DNA of 64,000 nt from Sphingobium chungbukense (GCF_001005725.1 NZ_LBIC01000001.1:1-64000), one strand, 5' to 3'; positions 8,804 to 18,373 are shown, numbered from the stretch's first letter. A program made the numbers and translations. The notes: a model not told the origin generated them from the letters alone.

Positions 8804-9700
8804 TCAATTCTCCCCATTGGCGGGCGCGGTCCACCTTTTGTCCGCAGGAAAAACCTCATCGAAGCCGCCCTTGAGACCGCTTCCATAAACCGGATTGGGC
8901 AGGACGAACCAGCCATTGCCCCACATTTGCGCAATCGCCGGTTGCATCGTCGCGGCACGCCGCGCCGTCACCGACTGCCCACCATTGAACAGGTCGGAAA
9001 AGTCGCCCAGCTGGTCGCCGCCCATCGCAACGACGCAATATTTCGCCGCGATCACGGCCCGGCGCCCATCCTTGCGCGAACCCGTGGCATCATCGCCGCT
9101 CAGGAACAGCGTTTCCCCATGCACCGCATCGCCCAGCCCGGCCGCCTTGATGGCGCGGATGGTCGGCCCGGCATTCGCGGCGGCGCGGTTGGTGTTGAAG
9201 ACCACCGTCACGCCCATCTCCCGCAACGCCCGCACCATCCGATCCGCGCCTGGAACCGGCGCAACCGCGTCCTCGCCGGTCTTTTCCCACGCGTCCCAGG
9301 CTGCCGCGTCGAAACCCCGCCCCGTCCGCGCGGCATGATATTCATAGCCGATGTTCAGCATCACCGTCTCATCGACATCGAAGACGGCGGCGAAGGGCTT
9401 TGTCCCGCAAGGCTCGAATCGCGGATCGTCGAGACTCGTCTCCTGGGCCAGCACGACGCTGTCCACCGGACGCGCCTTCACCTTCGCTGCGACATTCGCC
9501 AGCAATGCCCGATAGGCCTGGATCGAAAGCGCCGAAGCCTCCCCCGACCCGTAAAGATACTGCATCCCGGCAGGAGGCACCTCCGGCGCGACCGGAACCG
9601 CGGCGGGCCGTTCAGCCGAACAGCCTGCCAACATCACGAAAACCGCCAAGCCGATACTTCCCCTTCCATATGCAGAAGGGGTCAGGAGAGGGCATGTCAC
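8804..9700 (-). CDS. HAD class C acid phosphatase, lipoprotein e(P4)-like
   Basis: About 298 residues from a GTG start two bases past the scoA stop, with GGGAGG nine bases upstream. The N-terminus is a lipoprotein signal with lipobox MLAGC ([11 protein letters not shown]), so the protein is probably anchored in a membrane facing the periplasm. The HAD motif I is [13 protein letters not shown] and motif II is [12 protein letters not shown], typical of class C (DDDD-type) acid phosphatases and 5'-nucleotidases. A later acidic motif appears in [15 protein letters not shown]. The gene is wedged between scoA and scoB on the same strand with almost no spacing, so all three are probably one transcript. 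Longer starts would overlap scoA. Confidence 0.8.
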   Translation of the reverse strand: MTCPLLTPSAYGRGSIGLAVFVMLAGCSAERPAAVPVAPEVPPAGMQYLYGSGEASALSIQAYRALLANVAAKVKARPVDSVVLAQETSLDDPRFEPCGTKPFAAVFDVDETVMLNIGYEYHAARTGRGFDAAAWDAWEKTGEDAVAPVPGADRMVRALREMGVTVVFNTNRAAANAGPTIRAIKAAGLGDAVHGETLFLSGDDATGSRKDGRRAVIAAKYCVVAMGGDQLGDFSDLFNGGQSVTARRAATMQPAIAQMWGNGWFVLPNPVYGSGLKGGFDEVFPADKRWTAPANGEN

Positions 9701-9701
9701 G

Positions 9702-10412
9702 TCAAACCGCCTCCCTCTGGCGAACGGTGCGGAATTCGATTTTCTTGTCATAGGGTGCGCCGACGATCATGCGCTTGACGTAGATGCCGGGCAGGTGGAT
9801 GGCATCGGGATCGAGGCTACCGGTCGGCACCACTTGCTCGACTTCCGCGACGCAGACCTTCGCCGCCGTCGCCATGGGCTGGTTGAAGTTGCGCGCCGTC
9901 TTGCGGAAGATCAGATTGCCGCTCTCATCGGCCTTCCAGCCCTTGATGATCGCCACATCGGCGAAAATCCCGCGCTCCAATATATAATCCTGCCCGTCGA
10001 AGCTCTTGACCTCCTTGCCCTCGGCCACGGCGGTCCCGACGCCCGTCCTGGTATAGAAGCCCGGAATCCCGGCGCCGCCCGCCCGGCACCGCTCCGCCAG
10101 CGTCCCCTGCGGACAGAATTCCACCTCCAGCTCGCCCGCCAGATATTGCCGCTCGAACTCCTTATTCTCCCCGACATAGGAGGAGATCATCTTCTTCACC
10201 TGCCGTGTGCGCAGCAGCTTGCCCAAGCCTTCGCCGTCAATCCCGGCATTGTTGGAGGCGATGGTCAGATCCCTGACCCCCGAATCCCGGATCGCGTCGA
10301 TCAGCCGCTCAGGGATGCCGCACAGCCCGAAACCGCCCGCGCACAACTGCATCCCGTCGAAGAGAAGACCCTCCAACGCGCTCGCAGCATCGGGAAAGAG
10401 CTTGTTTGCCAT
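9702..10412 (-). CDS. scoA: 3-oxoacid CoA-transferase subunit A
   Basis: 236-residue alpha subunit of the CoA-transferase. The CoA-binding loop GGFGLCGIPERLIDA and the SNNAGIDGEGLGKLLRTRQVKKMI region, here cut as SNNAGIDGEG, are standard for the family, as is the ENKEFERQYLAGELEVE segment. First gene of the run scoA-phosphatase-scoB-HIT. The start at 10412 has AGGAGGACTAGCG just upstream, a strong ribosome site. It forms the active hetero-oligomer with ScoB. Confidence 0.92.
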   Translation of the reverse strand: MANKLFPDAASALEGLLFDGMQLCAGGFGLCGIPERLIDAIRDSGVRDLTIASNNAGIDGEGLGKLLRTRQVKKMISSYVGENKEFERQYLAGELEVEFCPQGTLAERCRAGGAGIPGFYTRTGVGTAVAEGKEVKSFDGQDYILERGIFADVAIIKGWKADESGNLIFRKTARNFNQPMATAAKVCVAEVEQVVPTGSLDPDAIHLPGIYVKRMIVGAPYDKKIEFRTVRQREAV

Positions 10413-10557
10413 CGCTAGTCCTCCTGTCGGGGAATCCGCCCAAGGAATAGGAGGAAGCCGTCAAGCGGTCAATTTGCTGCGACAGCGAAAGTCGCAACCC
10501 AGGCGAGCGAATGCAACATGGCTCCCGCGCAGGCAGGAGCATGTCGACTTGGAAAAA

Positions 10558-11556
10558 TCAGATCAAACCAGCCAGCGGGCTCGACGGATCGGCATACATG
10601 CGCTTGCCCATGCGCCCGGCGCGATAGGCCATGCGTCCCGCCTCCACCCCCGCCTTCATCGCGGCGGCCATCAGCACCGGGTCCTTCGCCTCGGCAATCG
10701 CCGTGTTCATGAGCACGCCCGTGCAACCCAGCTCCATCGCCTGCGCCGCCTCCGACGCCGTCCCCACGCCCGCATCGACCAGCACGGGCAATTTCGTGCC
10801 CTCGACGATCAGGCGGATGGTCACGCGATTCTGGATGCCCAGTCCCGACCCGATCGGCGCGCCCAGCGGCATGATCGCCACCGCGCCCGCATCCTCCAAC
10901 CGCTTCGCCGCGATCGGATCGTCGACGCAATAGACCATCGGCTTGAAGCCTTCCTTGGCCAGGATCTCCGTCGCCCGCAGCGTCTCCACCATGTCGGGAT
11001 AGAGCGTCCGCGCCTCGCCCAGCACCTCCAGCTTGACGAGGTCCCAGCCGCCCGCCTCGCGCGCCAGGCGCAGCGTGCGGATCGCCTCCTCACCCGTATA
11101 ACAGCCCGCCGTATTGGGCAGATAGGTGATCTTCTTCGGGTCGATGAAGTCGGTCAGCATCGGCGCCTTGGGGTCCGACACGTTGACGCGCCGTACCGCG
11201 ACGGTGACGATCTCCGCCCCTGACGCCGCGACCGCCGCCGCATTCTGCTCGAAATCCTTGTACTTGCCGGTGCCGACGATCAGGCGCGAACGGAAGGTCT
11301 GGCCCGCGACGGTCCAGCCGTCGTCATCCGCCGTCCAGTCGCCGCCGCCCACGAAATGCACGATTTCCAGCTCATCGCCGTCCTCGACGCACACATCGGC
11401 CAGGGTCGAGCGCGGCACCACCTCCAGATTGCGCTCCACCGCGACCTTTTCCGGCACGAAGCCCAGCTCGCTCGCCAGCTCCGCCAGCGTCAGCCCGGCG
11501 CGCACGCGGCGGTGCTCGCCGTTGATATGGATGGAAACGGTTCCGTCGACGCTCAA
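10558..11556 (-). CDS. thiSG: ThiS-ThiG fusion, sulfur carrier plus thiazole synthase
   Basis: 332 residues in two domains. Residues 1-72 form a ubiquitin-like ThiS, starting with [11 protein letters not shown] and ending with the Gly-rich HFVGGG that would be the thiocarboxylate-carrying C-terminus in a free ThiS. Residues 74-332 are ThiG. These contain IVGTGKY near 93-99, the Schiff-base lysine in DLVKLEV (Lys175), a phosphate site [19 protein letters not shown], and GVLMNTAIA. ThiG makes the thiazole phosphate of thiamine from deoxyxylulose phosphate, dehydroglycine and ThiS-COSH. In this fusion the Gly-Gly is internal, so either processing or another sulfur route is needed. No TPP riboswitch was recognised upstream. 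Diverges from aroQ. Confidence 0.9.
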   Translation of the reverse strand: MSVDGTVSIHINGEHRRVRAGLTLAELASELGFVPEKVAVERNLEVVPRSTLADVCVEDGDELEIVHFVGGGDWTADDDGWTVAGQTFRSRLIVGTGKYKDFEQNAAAVAASGAEIVTVAVRRVNVSDPKAPMLTDFIDPKKITYLPNTAGCYTGEEAIRTLRLAREAGGWDLVKLEVLGEARTLYPDMVETLRATEILAKEGFKPMVYCVDDPIAAKRLEDAGAVAIMPLGAPIGSGLGIQNRVTIRLIVEGTKLPVLVDAGVGTASEAAQAMELGCTGVLMNTAIAEAKDPVLMAAAMKAGVEAGRMAYRAGRMGKRMYADPSSPLAGLI

Positions 11557-11667
11557 TGCTCTGTCCTGTCAAACAAGGTGTCTCGACTTGGCGCGACACG
11601 AAGGGCTAAAGATCAGCGCGCATATAGGGGCGTCCATGCTCCGCTCGCAACCATAAGGGGGACCGTC

Positions 11668-12108
11668 ATGGCCGAAACGCGCAAAATCTATGTCCTGAAC
11701 GGTCCCAACCTCAACATGCTGGGCACCCGCGAACCGGAAATCTACGGCTATGACACGCTGGACGACATTGCCGAACGCATGGAGGACGCCGCCAATCGCG
11801 CCCATGTCGAGATCGATTTCCGCCAGTCCAACCATGAAGGACATCTGGTCGACTGGATTCAGGAAGCCCATGTCGAAGGCGCCCATGCGATCCTGATCAA
11901 TCCCGGCGCCCTCACCCACACCTCCGTCGCACTGCACGATGCGATCAAGGGCGTCGCCGTGCCGGTGATCGAAATCCACCTGTCCAACCCGCATACGCGC
12001 GAGCCTTTCCGCCACAAAAGCTATGTCGGCATGGCGGCGAAGGGAACCATCGCGGGCTTCGGCGCGATGTCCTACATGCTGGCGCTGGAAGCGGCGCTCG
12101 AACTGTAG
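11668..12108 (+). CDS. aroQ: Type II 3-dehydroquinate dehydratase
   Basis: 146-residue dodecameric-type dehydroquinase of the shikimate pathway, converting 3-dehydroquinate to 3-dehydroshikimate. The N-terminus YVLNGPNLNMLGTREPEIYG carries the lid residues, including the conserved catalytic region. Other motifs are QSNHEGHLVDWI, NPGALTHTSVAL and EIHLSNPHTREPFRHKS. The start at 11668 has AAGGGGGA upstream and matches the family N-terminus. It is the first gene of an operon-like row with accB and accC, a common order in alphaproteobacteria. Confidence 0.95.
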   Translation: MAETRKIYVLNGPNLNMLGTREPEIYGYDTLDDIAERMEDAANRAHVEIDFRQSNHEGHLVDWIQEAHVEGAHAILINPGALTHTSVALHDAIKGVAVPVIEIHLSNPHTREPFRHKSYVGMAAKGTIAGFGAMSYMLALEAALEL

Positions 12109-12190
12109 CTCATCGCTCAAAAGTTGCGCTTCGCCTGAAATGCGCATAGGCGCGAGCGTCAGAAACGCAATTACCGTCCAGGGACATGAC

Positions 12191-12676
12191 ATGAACGACA
12201 AGGCTGAAAAGGGCGCAATGCAAGTGGACGTACAATTGGTGCGCGATCTCGCCGCCCTTCTCGATGACACCAACCTGACGGAAATCGAAGTCGAGGACGG
12301 CGATCGCAAGATCCGCGTCGCGCGCAAGGTCGGCGGTGCCGCCGTGGCCTATGCACCCGCGCCCGTTGCCGCAGCGCCGGTCGCTGCGCCTGCCCCGGTC
12401 GCTGCCGCTGCCCCGGCCGAAGCTGCCACGCCCGCCATTTCCGCCAACGCGATCCGCTCGCCCATCGTCGGCACCGCCTATCTGGCGGCCGAGCCGGGCG
12501 CCGCACCCTATGCCGCCGTCGGTTCGACCGTGAAGGCGGGCGACACCGTGCTGATCGTCGAGGCGATGAAGGTGATGAACGCCATAACCGCGCCCAATGC
12601 CGGCACGGTCAAGGCCATATTGGTCGATAACGGCCAGCCGGTCGAATATGACCAGCCGCTGATCGTCATCGAATAA
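12191..12676 (+). CDS. accB: Acetyl-CoA carboxylase biotin carboxyl carrier protein
   Basis: 161-residue BCCP. N-terminal helix region VQLVRDLAALLDDTNLTEIE, an Ala/Pro-rich flexible linker at about residues 52-83, then the biotinyl domain ending in EYDQPLIVIE. The biotinylated lysine is Lys127 in the EAMKVMN motif. Biotin on this lysine is carboxylated by AccC and then donates CO2 to acetyl-CoA. Nine bases separate it from accC. The ATG at 12191 gives the usual family length; an ATG five bases upstream is out of frame. Confidence 0.95.
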   Translation: MNDKAEKGAMQVDVQLVRDLAALLDDTNLTEIEVEDGDRKIRVARKVGGAAVAYAPAPVAAAPVAAPAPVAAAAPAEAATPAISANAIRSPIVGTAYLAAEPGAAPYAAVGSTVKAGDTVLIVEAMKVMNAITAPNAGTVKAILVDNGQPVEYDQPLIVIE

Positions 12677-12685
12677 GGCGCGCCC

Positions 12686-14038
12686 ATGGCCATCGAAAAG
12701 CTGCTGATCGCGAACCGGGGCGAAATCGCGCTCCGCATCCACCGCGCCTGCCATGAAATGGGGATCAAGACGGTGGCGGTCCACTCGACCGCCGACGCCG
12801 ACGCCATGCATGTGCGCCTTGCCGACGAAGCGATCTGCATTGGGCCGCCCGCCGCCAAGGACAGCTATCTCAACATCGCCGCGATCATCTCCGCCGCCGA
12901 AATCTCCGGCGCGGACGCGATCCATCCCGGCTATGGCTTCCTGTCGGAAAACGCCCAGTTCGCGGAAATCGTGGAGGCGCATAACCTTGCCTTCGTCGGA
13001 CCGAAGCCCGAACATATCCGCATCATGGGCGACAAGGTCGAGGCGAAGCGCACCGCCGGCGCACTCGGCCTGCCGCTGGTCCCCGGCTCCGACGGCGCGC
13101 TCGGCAGCGTCGAGGAAGCCAAGGAGGTCGCTGCGAAGATCGGTTATCCCGTGCTCATCAAGGCGGCATCGGGCGGCGGCGGTCGCGGCATGAAGGTCGT
13201 GCCCTCCGAAGACCTGCTCGAAACGTCGATGAAGCAGGCCGGGTCCGAGGCGAAGGCCGCCTTCGGCGACGACACCGTCTATATGGAAAAATATCTGGGC
13301 AATCCCCGGCATATCGAATTCCAGGTGTTCGGCGACGGCAACGGCAACGCCATCCATCTGGGCGAACGCGACTGCTCGCTCCAGCGCCGCCACCAGAAGG
13401 TGCTGGAGGAAGCCCCCTCCCCCGTCCTCTCCGCCGCCGAGCGCGACCGGATGGGCGAAGTTGTGCGCAAGGCGATGGCCGACATGGGCTATCGCGGCGC
13501 GGGCACGATCGAATTCCTCTGGGAAGACGGCGAATTCTACTTCATCGAGATGAACACCCGCCTTCAGGTGGAGCATCCGGTGACGGAGATGATCACCGGC
13601 GTCGACCTGGTCCGTGAACAGATCCGCGTGGCGGAGGGCAAGCCGCTCTCGGTCGAGCAGAAGGATCTCGTCTTCACCGGCCACGCCATCGAATGCCGCA
13701 TCAATGCGGAAGACCCGCGCACCTTCGCGCCGTCGCCGGGTACCGTCACCAGCTATCACGTACCGGGCGGCATGCATGTCCGGGTCGATAGCGGCCTCTA
13801 CCAGGGCTATAAGGTGCCGCCTTATTATGACAGCATGATCGGCAAGCTGATCGTCTACGGCCGCACCCGCGAAGGCTGCATCATGCGCCTCAAGCGCGCG
13901 CTGGAGGAATATGTGATCGAGGGCATGAAGACCACGATCCCGCTCCACCAGAAACTGCTGACCGACCCCGACTTCCTGAACGGCGACTATACGATCAAAT
14001 GGCTGGAAGAGTGGCTGGCGAAGGACGGGCAGGCGTGA
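12686..14038 (+). CDS. accC: Acetyl-CoA carboxylase biotin carboxylase subunit
   Basis: 450-residue ATP-grasp enzyme that carboxylates biotin on AccB using ATP and bicarbonate, the first half of malonyl-CoA synthesis. Visible features: N-terminal [20 protein letters not shown], the glycine-rich ATP lid [14 protein letters not shown], the active-site block [20 protein letters not shown], and the C-terminal [12 protein letters not shown]. Length matches E. coli AccC (449). The stop codon TGA overlaps the GTG start of the arsC-like gene. Confidence 0.96.
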   Translation: MAIEKLLIANRGEIALRIHRACHEMGIKTVAVHSTADADAMHVRLADEAICIGPPAAKDSYLNIAAIISAAEISGADAIHPGYGFLSENAQFAEIVEAHNLAFVGPKPEHIRIMGDKVEAKRTAGALGLPLVPGSDGALGSVEEAKEVAAKIGYPVLIKAASGGGGRGMKVVPSEDLLETSMKQAGSEAKAAFGDDTVYMEKYLGNPRHIEFQVFGDGNGNAIHLGERDCSLQRRHQKVLEEAPSPVLSAAERDRMGEVVRKAMADMGYRGAGTIEFLWEDGEFYFIEMNTRLQVEHPVTEMITGVDLVREQIRVAEGKPLSVEQKDLVFTGHAIECRINAEDPRTFAPSPGTVTSYHVPGGMHVRVDSGLYQGYKVPPYYDSMIGKLIVYGRTREGCIMRLKRALEEYVIEGMKTTIPLHQKLLTDPDFLNGDYTIKWLEEWLAKDGQA

Positions 14039-14379
14039 AGGCGACCATCTGGCACAATCCCCGCTGCTCCAAATCGCGGGCCGCGCTTGCGATCCTCGAA
14101 GCCACGCCGGGGGTTGAGGTCGAGGTGGTCGAATATCTCAAGACCCCGCCCAGCCGCACCGAAATCGAAACGGTGCTGGCCAGGGCGGGCGTCCGCCCGT
14201 CGGAAGCCGTCCGCAAGGGCGAGGGCGTGGTCAAGGAAATCGGCCTCGACGTGGGAGACGACAAGGCCATTCTCGACGCGATGGCCGCACACCCGATCCT
14301 GATCGAACGGGCCATCGTCATCACGGAAAAAGGCGTAGTGATCGCCCGCCCCCCCGAACAGGTGAGCCAAATCCTCTAG
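14035..14379 (+). CDS. ArsC-family reductase-like protein
   Basis: 114-residue thioredoxin-fold protein of the ArsC/Spx group. The redox motif is [12 protein letters not shown] with Cys11, as in glutaredoxin-dependent arsenate reductases. The conserved [13 protein letters not shown] and [12 protein letters not shown] segments follow, and the last includes the arginine typical of the active site. The GTG start overlaps the accC stop (GTGA), so the gene is translationally coupled to accC. No arsR, arsB or other arsenic genes are near, so a true arsenate role is unproven; it may be a YfgD-like protein. Confidence 0.85.
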   Translation: MKATIWHNPRCSKSRAALAILEATPGVEVEVVEYLKTPPSRTEIETVLARAGVRPSEAVRKGEGVVKEIGLDVGDDKAILDAMAAHPILIERAIVITEKGVVIARPPEQVSQIL

Positions 14380-14450
14380 GCCCCCTCTCCCCGCCAATCT
14401 TCGGCACCGCTTCGGCACCGATTCAAACTTTTTGCGCCGGGGCGAAGAGC

Positions 14451-14570
14451 AACGACGACATCACCGGCTGCATTGAGCAGGAGAAGCGCCTGAAACGCTG
14501 GCGTCGTGAGTGGCAATTCAAGATCGAGCACCAACGCCGACGGGCCCTACCCGCCGACCTGCTCACCTGA
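14451..14570 (+). pseudogene. GIY-YIG nuclease remnant (C-terminal scrap)
   Basis: A 39-codon open stretch with no start. It reads NDDITGCIEQEKRLKRWRRE then WQFKIEHQ, closely resembling the end of short GIY-YIG nucleases (usually HDDIEAAIAREK.LK.WRR.WK..LIE). The catalytic GIY and YIG strands are absent and the tail is scrambled after KIEHQ. The upstream bases contain a short direct repeat, cttcggcaccg, twice at about 14400-14420. It is read as a decayed fragment left between the arsC-like gene and dnaN. The rest of 14380-14668 holds nothing else recognisable. Confidence 0.45.
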
Positions 14571-14668
14571 AAGGCGGCGAGACCTCTGGTCAAGTCCGGG
14601 TGAGGCCGACGATGGGAAACGGCAAGGATGGATTTCCGCCGTTCCCGCTTCGTTACCCCGGCGAAGGG

Positions 14669-15781
14669 CTAGACCCGCATCGGCATAAGTACATAGAGCG
14701 CCGGGCTGCGGTCGTTCTCGCGGATCAACGTCGGAGCGGCTGCATCGGCGAGGTGCAGTTCGACCGTTTCGCTGTCGATCTGGTTCAATATGTCGAGCAG
14801 ATAGCGGGCGTTGAAGCCGATGTCGAAACCCTCGCCCTGGAAGGCGCCGGGCACTTCTTCGGCCGCCGTGCCGTTTTCGGGGCTGGTGACGGAGAGGACG
14901 ATCTTGTCCCGCTCCAGCGTCATCTTGACCGCGCGGGTCTTCTCGGTCGCAATCGTCGCGACGCGATCCACGCCCTCCTCGAAGCCGCGCGGGTCGATCG
15001 TCAGCAACTTGTCGTTCGCGGTCGGGATGACCCGGCTATAGTCCGGGAAGGTGCCGTCGATCAGCTTGCTGGTCAGGATCGCGCTGCCCAGGCCGAAGCG
15101 GATCTTGCTGGCGGACAGTGAAATCTGGACCGATCCCTCGACCTCGTCGAGCAGCTTGCGCAGTTCGCTGATGCATTTGCGGGGCACGATGATGCCGGGC
15201 ATGCCGTCGGCGCCGTCCGGACGCGGCACGGTGACGCGGGCGAGGCGGTGGCCATCGGTGGCGGCGGCCTTCAGCACCGGCTGCCCCTCATCCGAGACAT
15301 GGAAATAAATGCCGTTCAGATAATAGCGCGTCTCTTCGGTCGAGATGGCGAAGCGCGTCTTGTCGATGATCTGCTTCAGCGTCTCGGCCGGCAGTTCGAA
15401 GCTGGTCGGCAGGTCGCCTTCGGCGATCACCGGGAAATCGTCGCGGGGCAGGGTCGACAGGTTGAACCGGGCGCGGCCCGCCTGGATCAGCATCTTGCCC
15501 TCTGCCGCCTGGAGCGACACCTGACTGCCTTCGGGCAGCTTGCGGGCGATGTCGAACAGGGTGTGGGCGGAAATGGTGGTCGCGCCGGGCTGTTCCACCT
15601 GGGCGGAGACGCTTTCGACGATCTGGAGGTCGAGGTCGGTCGCCATCAGCTTGATCGCGCCGTCGGCCGACGCTTCGATCAGCACGTTGGACAGGATCGG
15701 AATCGTGTTGCGCCGCTCCACCACCGACTGGACGTGGCTGAGGCTCTTGAGCAGCGTTGCGCGTTCGATGGTGGCCTTCAT
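14669..15781 (-). CDS. dnaN: DNA polymerase III beta sliding clamp
   Basis: 370-residue beta clamp. N-terminus MKATIERATLLKSLSHVQSV, then SNVLIEASADGAIKLMATDL. The middle domain contains YYLNGIYFHVSD and ATDGHRLARV, and the C-terminus is the usual ALYVLMPMRV. It tethers polymerase III to DNA. Normal length; the ATG at 15781 is preceded by AGGGAC. In many bacteria dnaN sits next to dnaA and recF. Here recF is about 11 kb away and dnaA is not in the window, so this is not a canonical origin region. Confidence 0.96.
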   Translation of the reverse strand: MKATIERATLLKSLSHVQSVVERRNTIPILSNVLIEASADGAIKLMATDLDLQIVESVSAQVEQPGATTISAHTLFDIARKLPEGSQVSLQAAEGKMLIQAGRARFNLSTLPRDDFPVIAEGDLPTSFELPAETLKQIIDKTRFAISTEETRYYLNGIYFHVSDEGQPVLKAAATDGHRLARVTVPRPDGADGMPGIIVPRKCISELRKLLDEVEGSVQISLSASKIRFGLGSAILTSKLIDGTFPDYSRVIPTANDKLLTIDPRGFEEGVDRVATIATEKTRAVKMTLERDKIVLSVTSPENGTAAEEVPGAFQGEGFDIGFNARYLLDILNQIDSETVELHLADAAAPTLIRENDRSPALYVLMPMRV

Positions 15782-15932
15782 GTCCCTGTTCTGTCCGTTT
15801 CTTTTCTTGCGAAGGCCCGGAGACGGTCGAATCCGGGCGACAATGATGGATGGTCCTTCATAGCCGCTGTTACGGCCCCTGCAAGCGTTCGGTGCGTCTT
15901 TCATTTCGATCGGGGTTGCAAAAGGGAACAGC

Positions 15933-16430
15933 ATGGGCTTTGCCGGGAATGTGAAACGTCTGGCTGCCCTCGCCCTTCCCCTGTCGATGATCGGCATGGC
16001 GGCTCAAGCGCGCGATTCCCTTGGGGTTTTCGAGGCCTGGGGCGCGTTCCGCGATCCCGCCACACCGCGTTGTTATGCGATCGCCAAACCCGTTTCGGCA
16101 AAGTCGGAAGGCTTTGCGGCCGTCGGAAGCTGGCCGCGCCAAAAGATCCGGGGGCAGGTGCATTTCCGCTTGAGCCGGATGCGAGCGGGCGACGCCGCGG
16201 TGATCCTGAACGTGGGTGACCGGCGCTTCACGCTCGTGGCGGGCCAGGTCGACGCCTGGGCGCCCGATGCGCGGGCCGACGCGGCGATCATCGCGGCGAT
16301 GCGGTCCGCCGGCAGCATGAGTGTACAGACGCGCGATGCGCGCGGAAGGGGTTTTGCAGACACCTATGCGCTGCGCGGTGCGGCGACGGCAATCGATGCC
16401 GCGGCGCTGGGGTGCGCAAGGCTGCGCTGA
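15933..16430 (+). CDS. IalB-like exported protein
   Basis: 165 residues with a signal peptide ([19 protein letters not shown], cleavage likely near residue 26). The mature part reads [21 protein letters not shown], cut here at FEAWGAF...RCYAIAKP, followed by [21 protein letters not shown], and ends with a [14 protein letters not shown] / [14 protein letters not shown] / C pattern. Two cysteines, one early and one near the end, resemble invasion-associated locus B (IalB) proteins of alphaproteobacteria. Function is unknown; the name does not imply virulence here. It lies between divergent dnaN and rlmN. Confidence 0.55.
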   Translation: MGFAGNVKRLAALALPLSMIGMAAQARDSLGVFEAWGAFRDPATPRCYAIAKPVSAKSEGFAAVGSWPRQKIRGQVHFRLSRMRAGDAAVILNVGDRRFTLVAGQVDAWAPDARADAAIIAAMRSAGSMSVQTRDARGRGFADTYALRGAATAIDAAALGCARLR

Positions 16431-16525
16431 CGTTCCATATGGCGCGTTTCCGCGAAGGCGGGGACATGAAGCGCACAGAATTCCGCCGCTTTAAAATTCC
16501 TGCAAAATCGGCTATGGGCGCGGCC

Positions 16526-17785
16526 ATGCAGACAGCCGCCAACCCGTTGATGCCGATTCCCGGCCTTATCGATCCTGTGCCCGTACCTCGTGCGGTGACG
16601 CCTCGCGAGGATGGGCGCGTCGACCTGATGGGGCTGTCACGTCCGCAGATCAAGGGCGTGCTGGAGGAAGCCGGGCTCGATCAGAAGCAGGCGAAGCTGC
16701 GCTCCAAGCAGCTCTTCCACTGGCTCTATCATCGCGGTGAGACCGATTTCGACGCGATGACCGACCTCGCCAAGCCGATGCGCGGCTGGATGGCGGAGCG
16801 CTTCGTCGTCGGCCGGCCGGAAGTGGTCGAGGCGCAGGTATCGAGCGACGGCACGCGCAAATGGCTGCTGCGCTCGGACGACGGGCAGGATTATGAGATG
16901 GTGTTCATCCCGGACGCGGACCGGGGAACGCTGTGCGTGTCGAGCCAGGTGGGCTGCACGCTCAACTGCCGTTTCTGCCATACCGGCACGATGCGGCTGG
17001 TGCGCAATCTGACGCCGGGCGAGATCGTGGGTCAGGTGATGCTGGCCCGCGATGCGCTGGGCGAATGGCCCAAGGGCAGTATGGCGTCGGCCAATGACGA
17101 TGAGGCCGACGATGCCTCGCAATATTCGCCCGACGGGCGGATGCTGACCAACATCGTGATGATGGGCATGGGCGAGCCGCTCTATAATTTCGATCATGTG
17201 CGCGATGCGCTGAAGGTCGTGATGGATGGCGACGGCCTGGCCCTGTCGAAGCGGCGGATCACGCTGTCGACCTCGGGCGTGGTGCCGATGATGGCGCGCG
17301 CGGGCGAGGAGATCGGCGTGAATCTGGCCGTGTCGCTGCATGCCGTGACCAAGGATGTGCGCGACGAGTTGGTGCCGCTCAACAAGAAATATGGCATCGA
17401 GCAGTTGTTGCAGGCCTGCGCCGACTATCCGAACGCGAACAATGCGCGGCGCATCACCTTCGAATATGTGATGATCAAGGACAAGAATGACAGCGATGAC
17501 GATGCGCGTGAACTGGTCCGGCTGCTCCGCCAGTATAAGCTGCCCGCCAAGGTCAATCTGATCCCGTTCAATCCCTGGCCGGGTACGGATTATGAATGTT
17601 CGACGCCGGAGCGGATTCGCGCTTTCAGCACCATCGTGTTCGAGGGCGGTATCAGCGCGCCGGTACGCACGCCGCGCGGGCGGGACATCATGGCGGCCTG
17701 CGGGCAGCTCAAGTCAGCCTCGGAGAAGAAGAGCCGGGCGGAGCTGGACCGGCTGGCGGCAGAGAAGCAAGCCGCGCTCGGATAG
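16526..17785 (+). CDS. rlmN: 23S rRNA (adenine2503-C2)-methyltransferase RlmN
   Basis: About 419 residues from the ATG at 16526, whose N-terminus ([12 protein letters not shown]) is the usual one in this group; in-frame ATGs at 16412 and 16514 would extend it. Radical-SAM cluster cysteines are Cys144, Cys148 and Cys151 in [12 protein letters not shown]. Other motifs are [11 protein letters not shown] at the N-terminus, [23 protein letters not shown] and [11 protein letters not shown]. It methylates C2 of A2503 in 23S rRNA, and often A37 in tRNA. The essential second cysteine appears in IMAACGQLK near the end. A clear terminator follows. Confidence 0.93.
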   Translation: MQTAANPLMPIPGLIDPVPVPRAVTPREDGRVDLMGLSRPQIKGVLEEAGLDQKQAKLRSKQLFHWLYHRGETDFDAMTDLAKPMRGWMAERFVVGRPEVVEAQVSSDGTRKWLLRSDDGQDYEMVFIPDADRGTLCVSSQVGCTLNCRFCHTGTMRLVRNLTPGEIVGQVMLARDALGEWPKGSMASANDDEADDASQYSPDGRMLTNIVMMGMGEPLYNFDHVRDALKVVMDGDGLALSKRRITLSTSGVVPMMARAGEEIGVNLAVSLHAVTKDVRDELVPLNKKYGIEQLLQACADYPNANNARRITFEYVMIKDKNDSDDDARELVRLLRQYKLPAKVNLIPFNPWPGTDYECSTPERIRAFSTIVFEGGISAPVRTPRGRDIMAACGQLKSASEKKSRAELDRLAAEKQAALG

Positions 17786-17826
17786 AGCGGGGCCGATTGG
17801 GCGCGCCTTAAAGGGCGCGAGACGAA

Positions 17827-17858
17827 AACCCCGCCCGGAACGGCGGGGTTTTTCTTTT
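17827..17858 (+). terminator. Rho-independent terminator after rlmN
   Basis: Nine-base-pair stem AACCCCGCC / GGCGGGGTT around a 6-base loop, followed by a T-rich run (tttttctttt). It lies 40 bases past the rlmN stop and just before the next gene. Confidence 0.85.
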
Positions 17859-17888
17859 GAGGTTCGTCCGGGCGGCATGAAAGGGTGA

Positions 17889-18320
17889 ATGAGAATGACG
17901 GACGAAGAGATGGAACGGATCGCAACCGGCTTTTGCGCCCGGACGCTGCCCAAGGAGGAATGGACCCATCTGGCCCATTTCGCGACGGCATTATGGCTGA
18001 TGCTGCAGCGGCCCGACCTGGTGCCGGAGCGCGACATGCCGGGGATGATCGCCGCCTATAATGAGAGCGTGGGCGGCGTGAACAGCGACACCGCCGGCTA
18101 TCATGAGACGATCACGCAGGCTTCGTTGCGCGCGGCCCGGGCTGTACTGGCGGGCTTGCAGGAAGGGGTGACGCCGGGAGCGGCCTTCGCGGCGTTGATG
18201 GCATCGCCCATGGCCGACAAGGACTGGCTGTTTGCCTATTGGTCGCGCGAGCGGCTGATGTCGGCGGAAGCACGGCGGGCCTGGGTGGCGCCGGACCTGA
18301 AGCCCCTGCCCTGGGCATAG
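17889..18320 (+). CDS. Conserved hypothetical protein
   Basis: 143-residue cytosolic protein without signal peptide or membrane segment. It contains EEWTHLAHFATALWLM near residues 25-40, NSDTAGYHETITQASLRAAR in the middle, and DWLFAYWSRERLMSAEARRA near the end. The spaced histidines (HLAHF, GYHET) look like possible metal or active-site ligands, but no catalytic family is recognised. It resembles a widespread bacterial family with the same H..H and YHETIT pattern, whose function is not known to me. Flanked by terminators on both sides, so it is probably monocistronic. Confidence 0.7.
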   Translation: MRMTDEEMERIATGFCARTLPKEEWTHLAHFATALWLMLQRPDLVPERDMPGMIAAYNESVGGVNSDTAGYHETITQASLRAARAVLAGLQEGVTPGAAFAALMASPMADKDWLFAYWSRERLMSAEARRAWVAPDLKPLPWA

Positions 18321-18323
18321 AAA

Positions 18324-18352
18324 AAGGGCGGCCCCGCGAGGGACCGCCCTTC
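18324..18352 (-). terminator. Terminator of the first beta-barrel gene
   Basis: Stem AAGGGCGG / CCGCCCTT with a GC-rich loop. Read on the minus strand it ends in TTTTTC, so it terminates the barrel gene on the right; it may also stop the hypothetical gene on the left. Confidence 0.75.
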
Positions 18353-18373
18353 CCCTGTTCTATCCGAGAGGGA

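Noticed and set aside
6757..8874. 705-codon open frame on the plus strand
   Set aside because: It is antisense to three firm genes (GT4, HIT, scoB); GC-rich DNA gives such shadows.
10511..10540. Imperfect hairpin ACATGGCTCC / GGAGCATGT after thiSG
   Set aside because: Has a bulge and no T-run; too weak to call a terminator.
10793..10815. GGCACGAAATTGC on the minus strand
   Set aside because: Spacing between GG and GC is one base short, and it lies inside thiSG coding sequence.
11557..11667. Possible TPP riboswitch before thiSG
   Set aside because: The conserved THI-box sequences are not visible in this short region.
12110..13948. 612-codon open frame on the minus strand
   Set aside because: Antisense to accB and accC, which have clear motifs.
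14380..15932. Replication origin near dnaN
   Set aside because: No dnaA gene, DnaA-box cluster or AT-rich unwinding stretch was recognised; dnaN stands alone.
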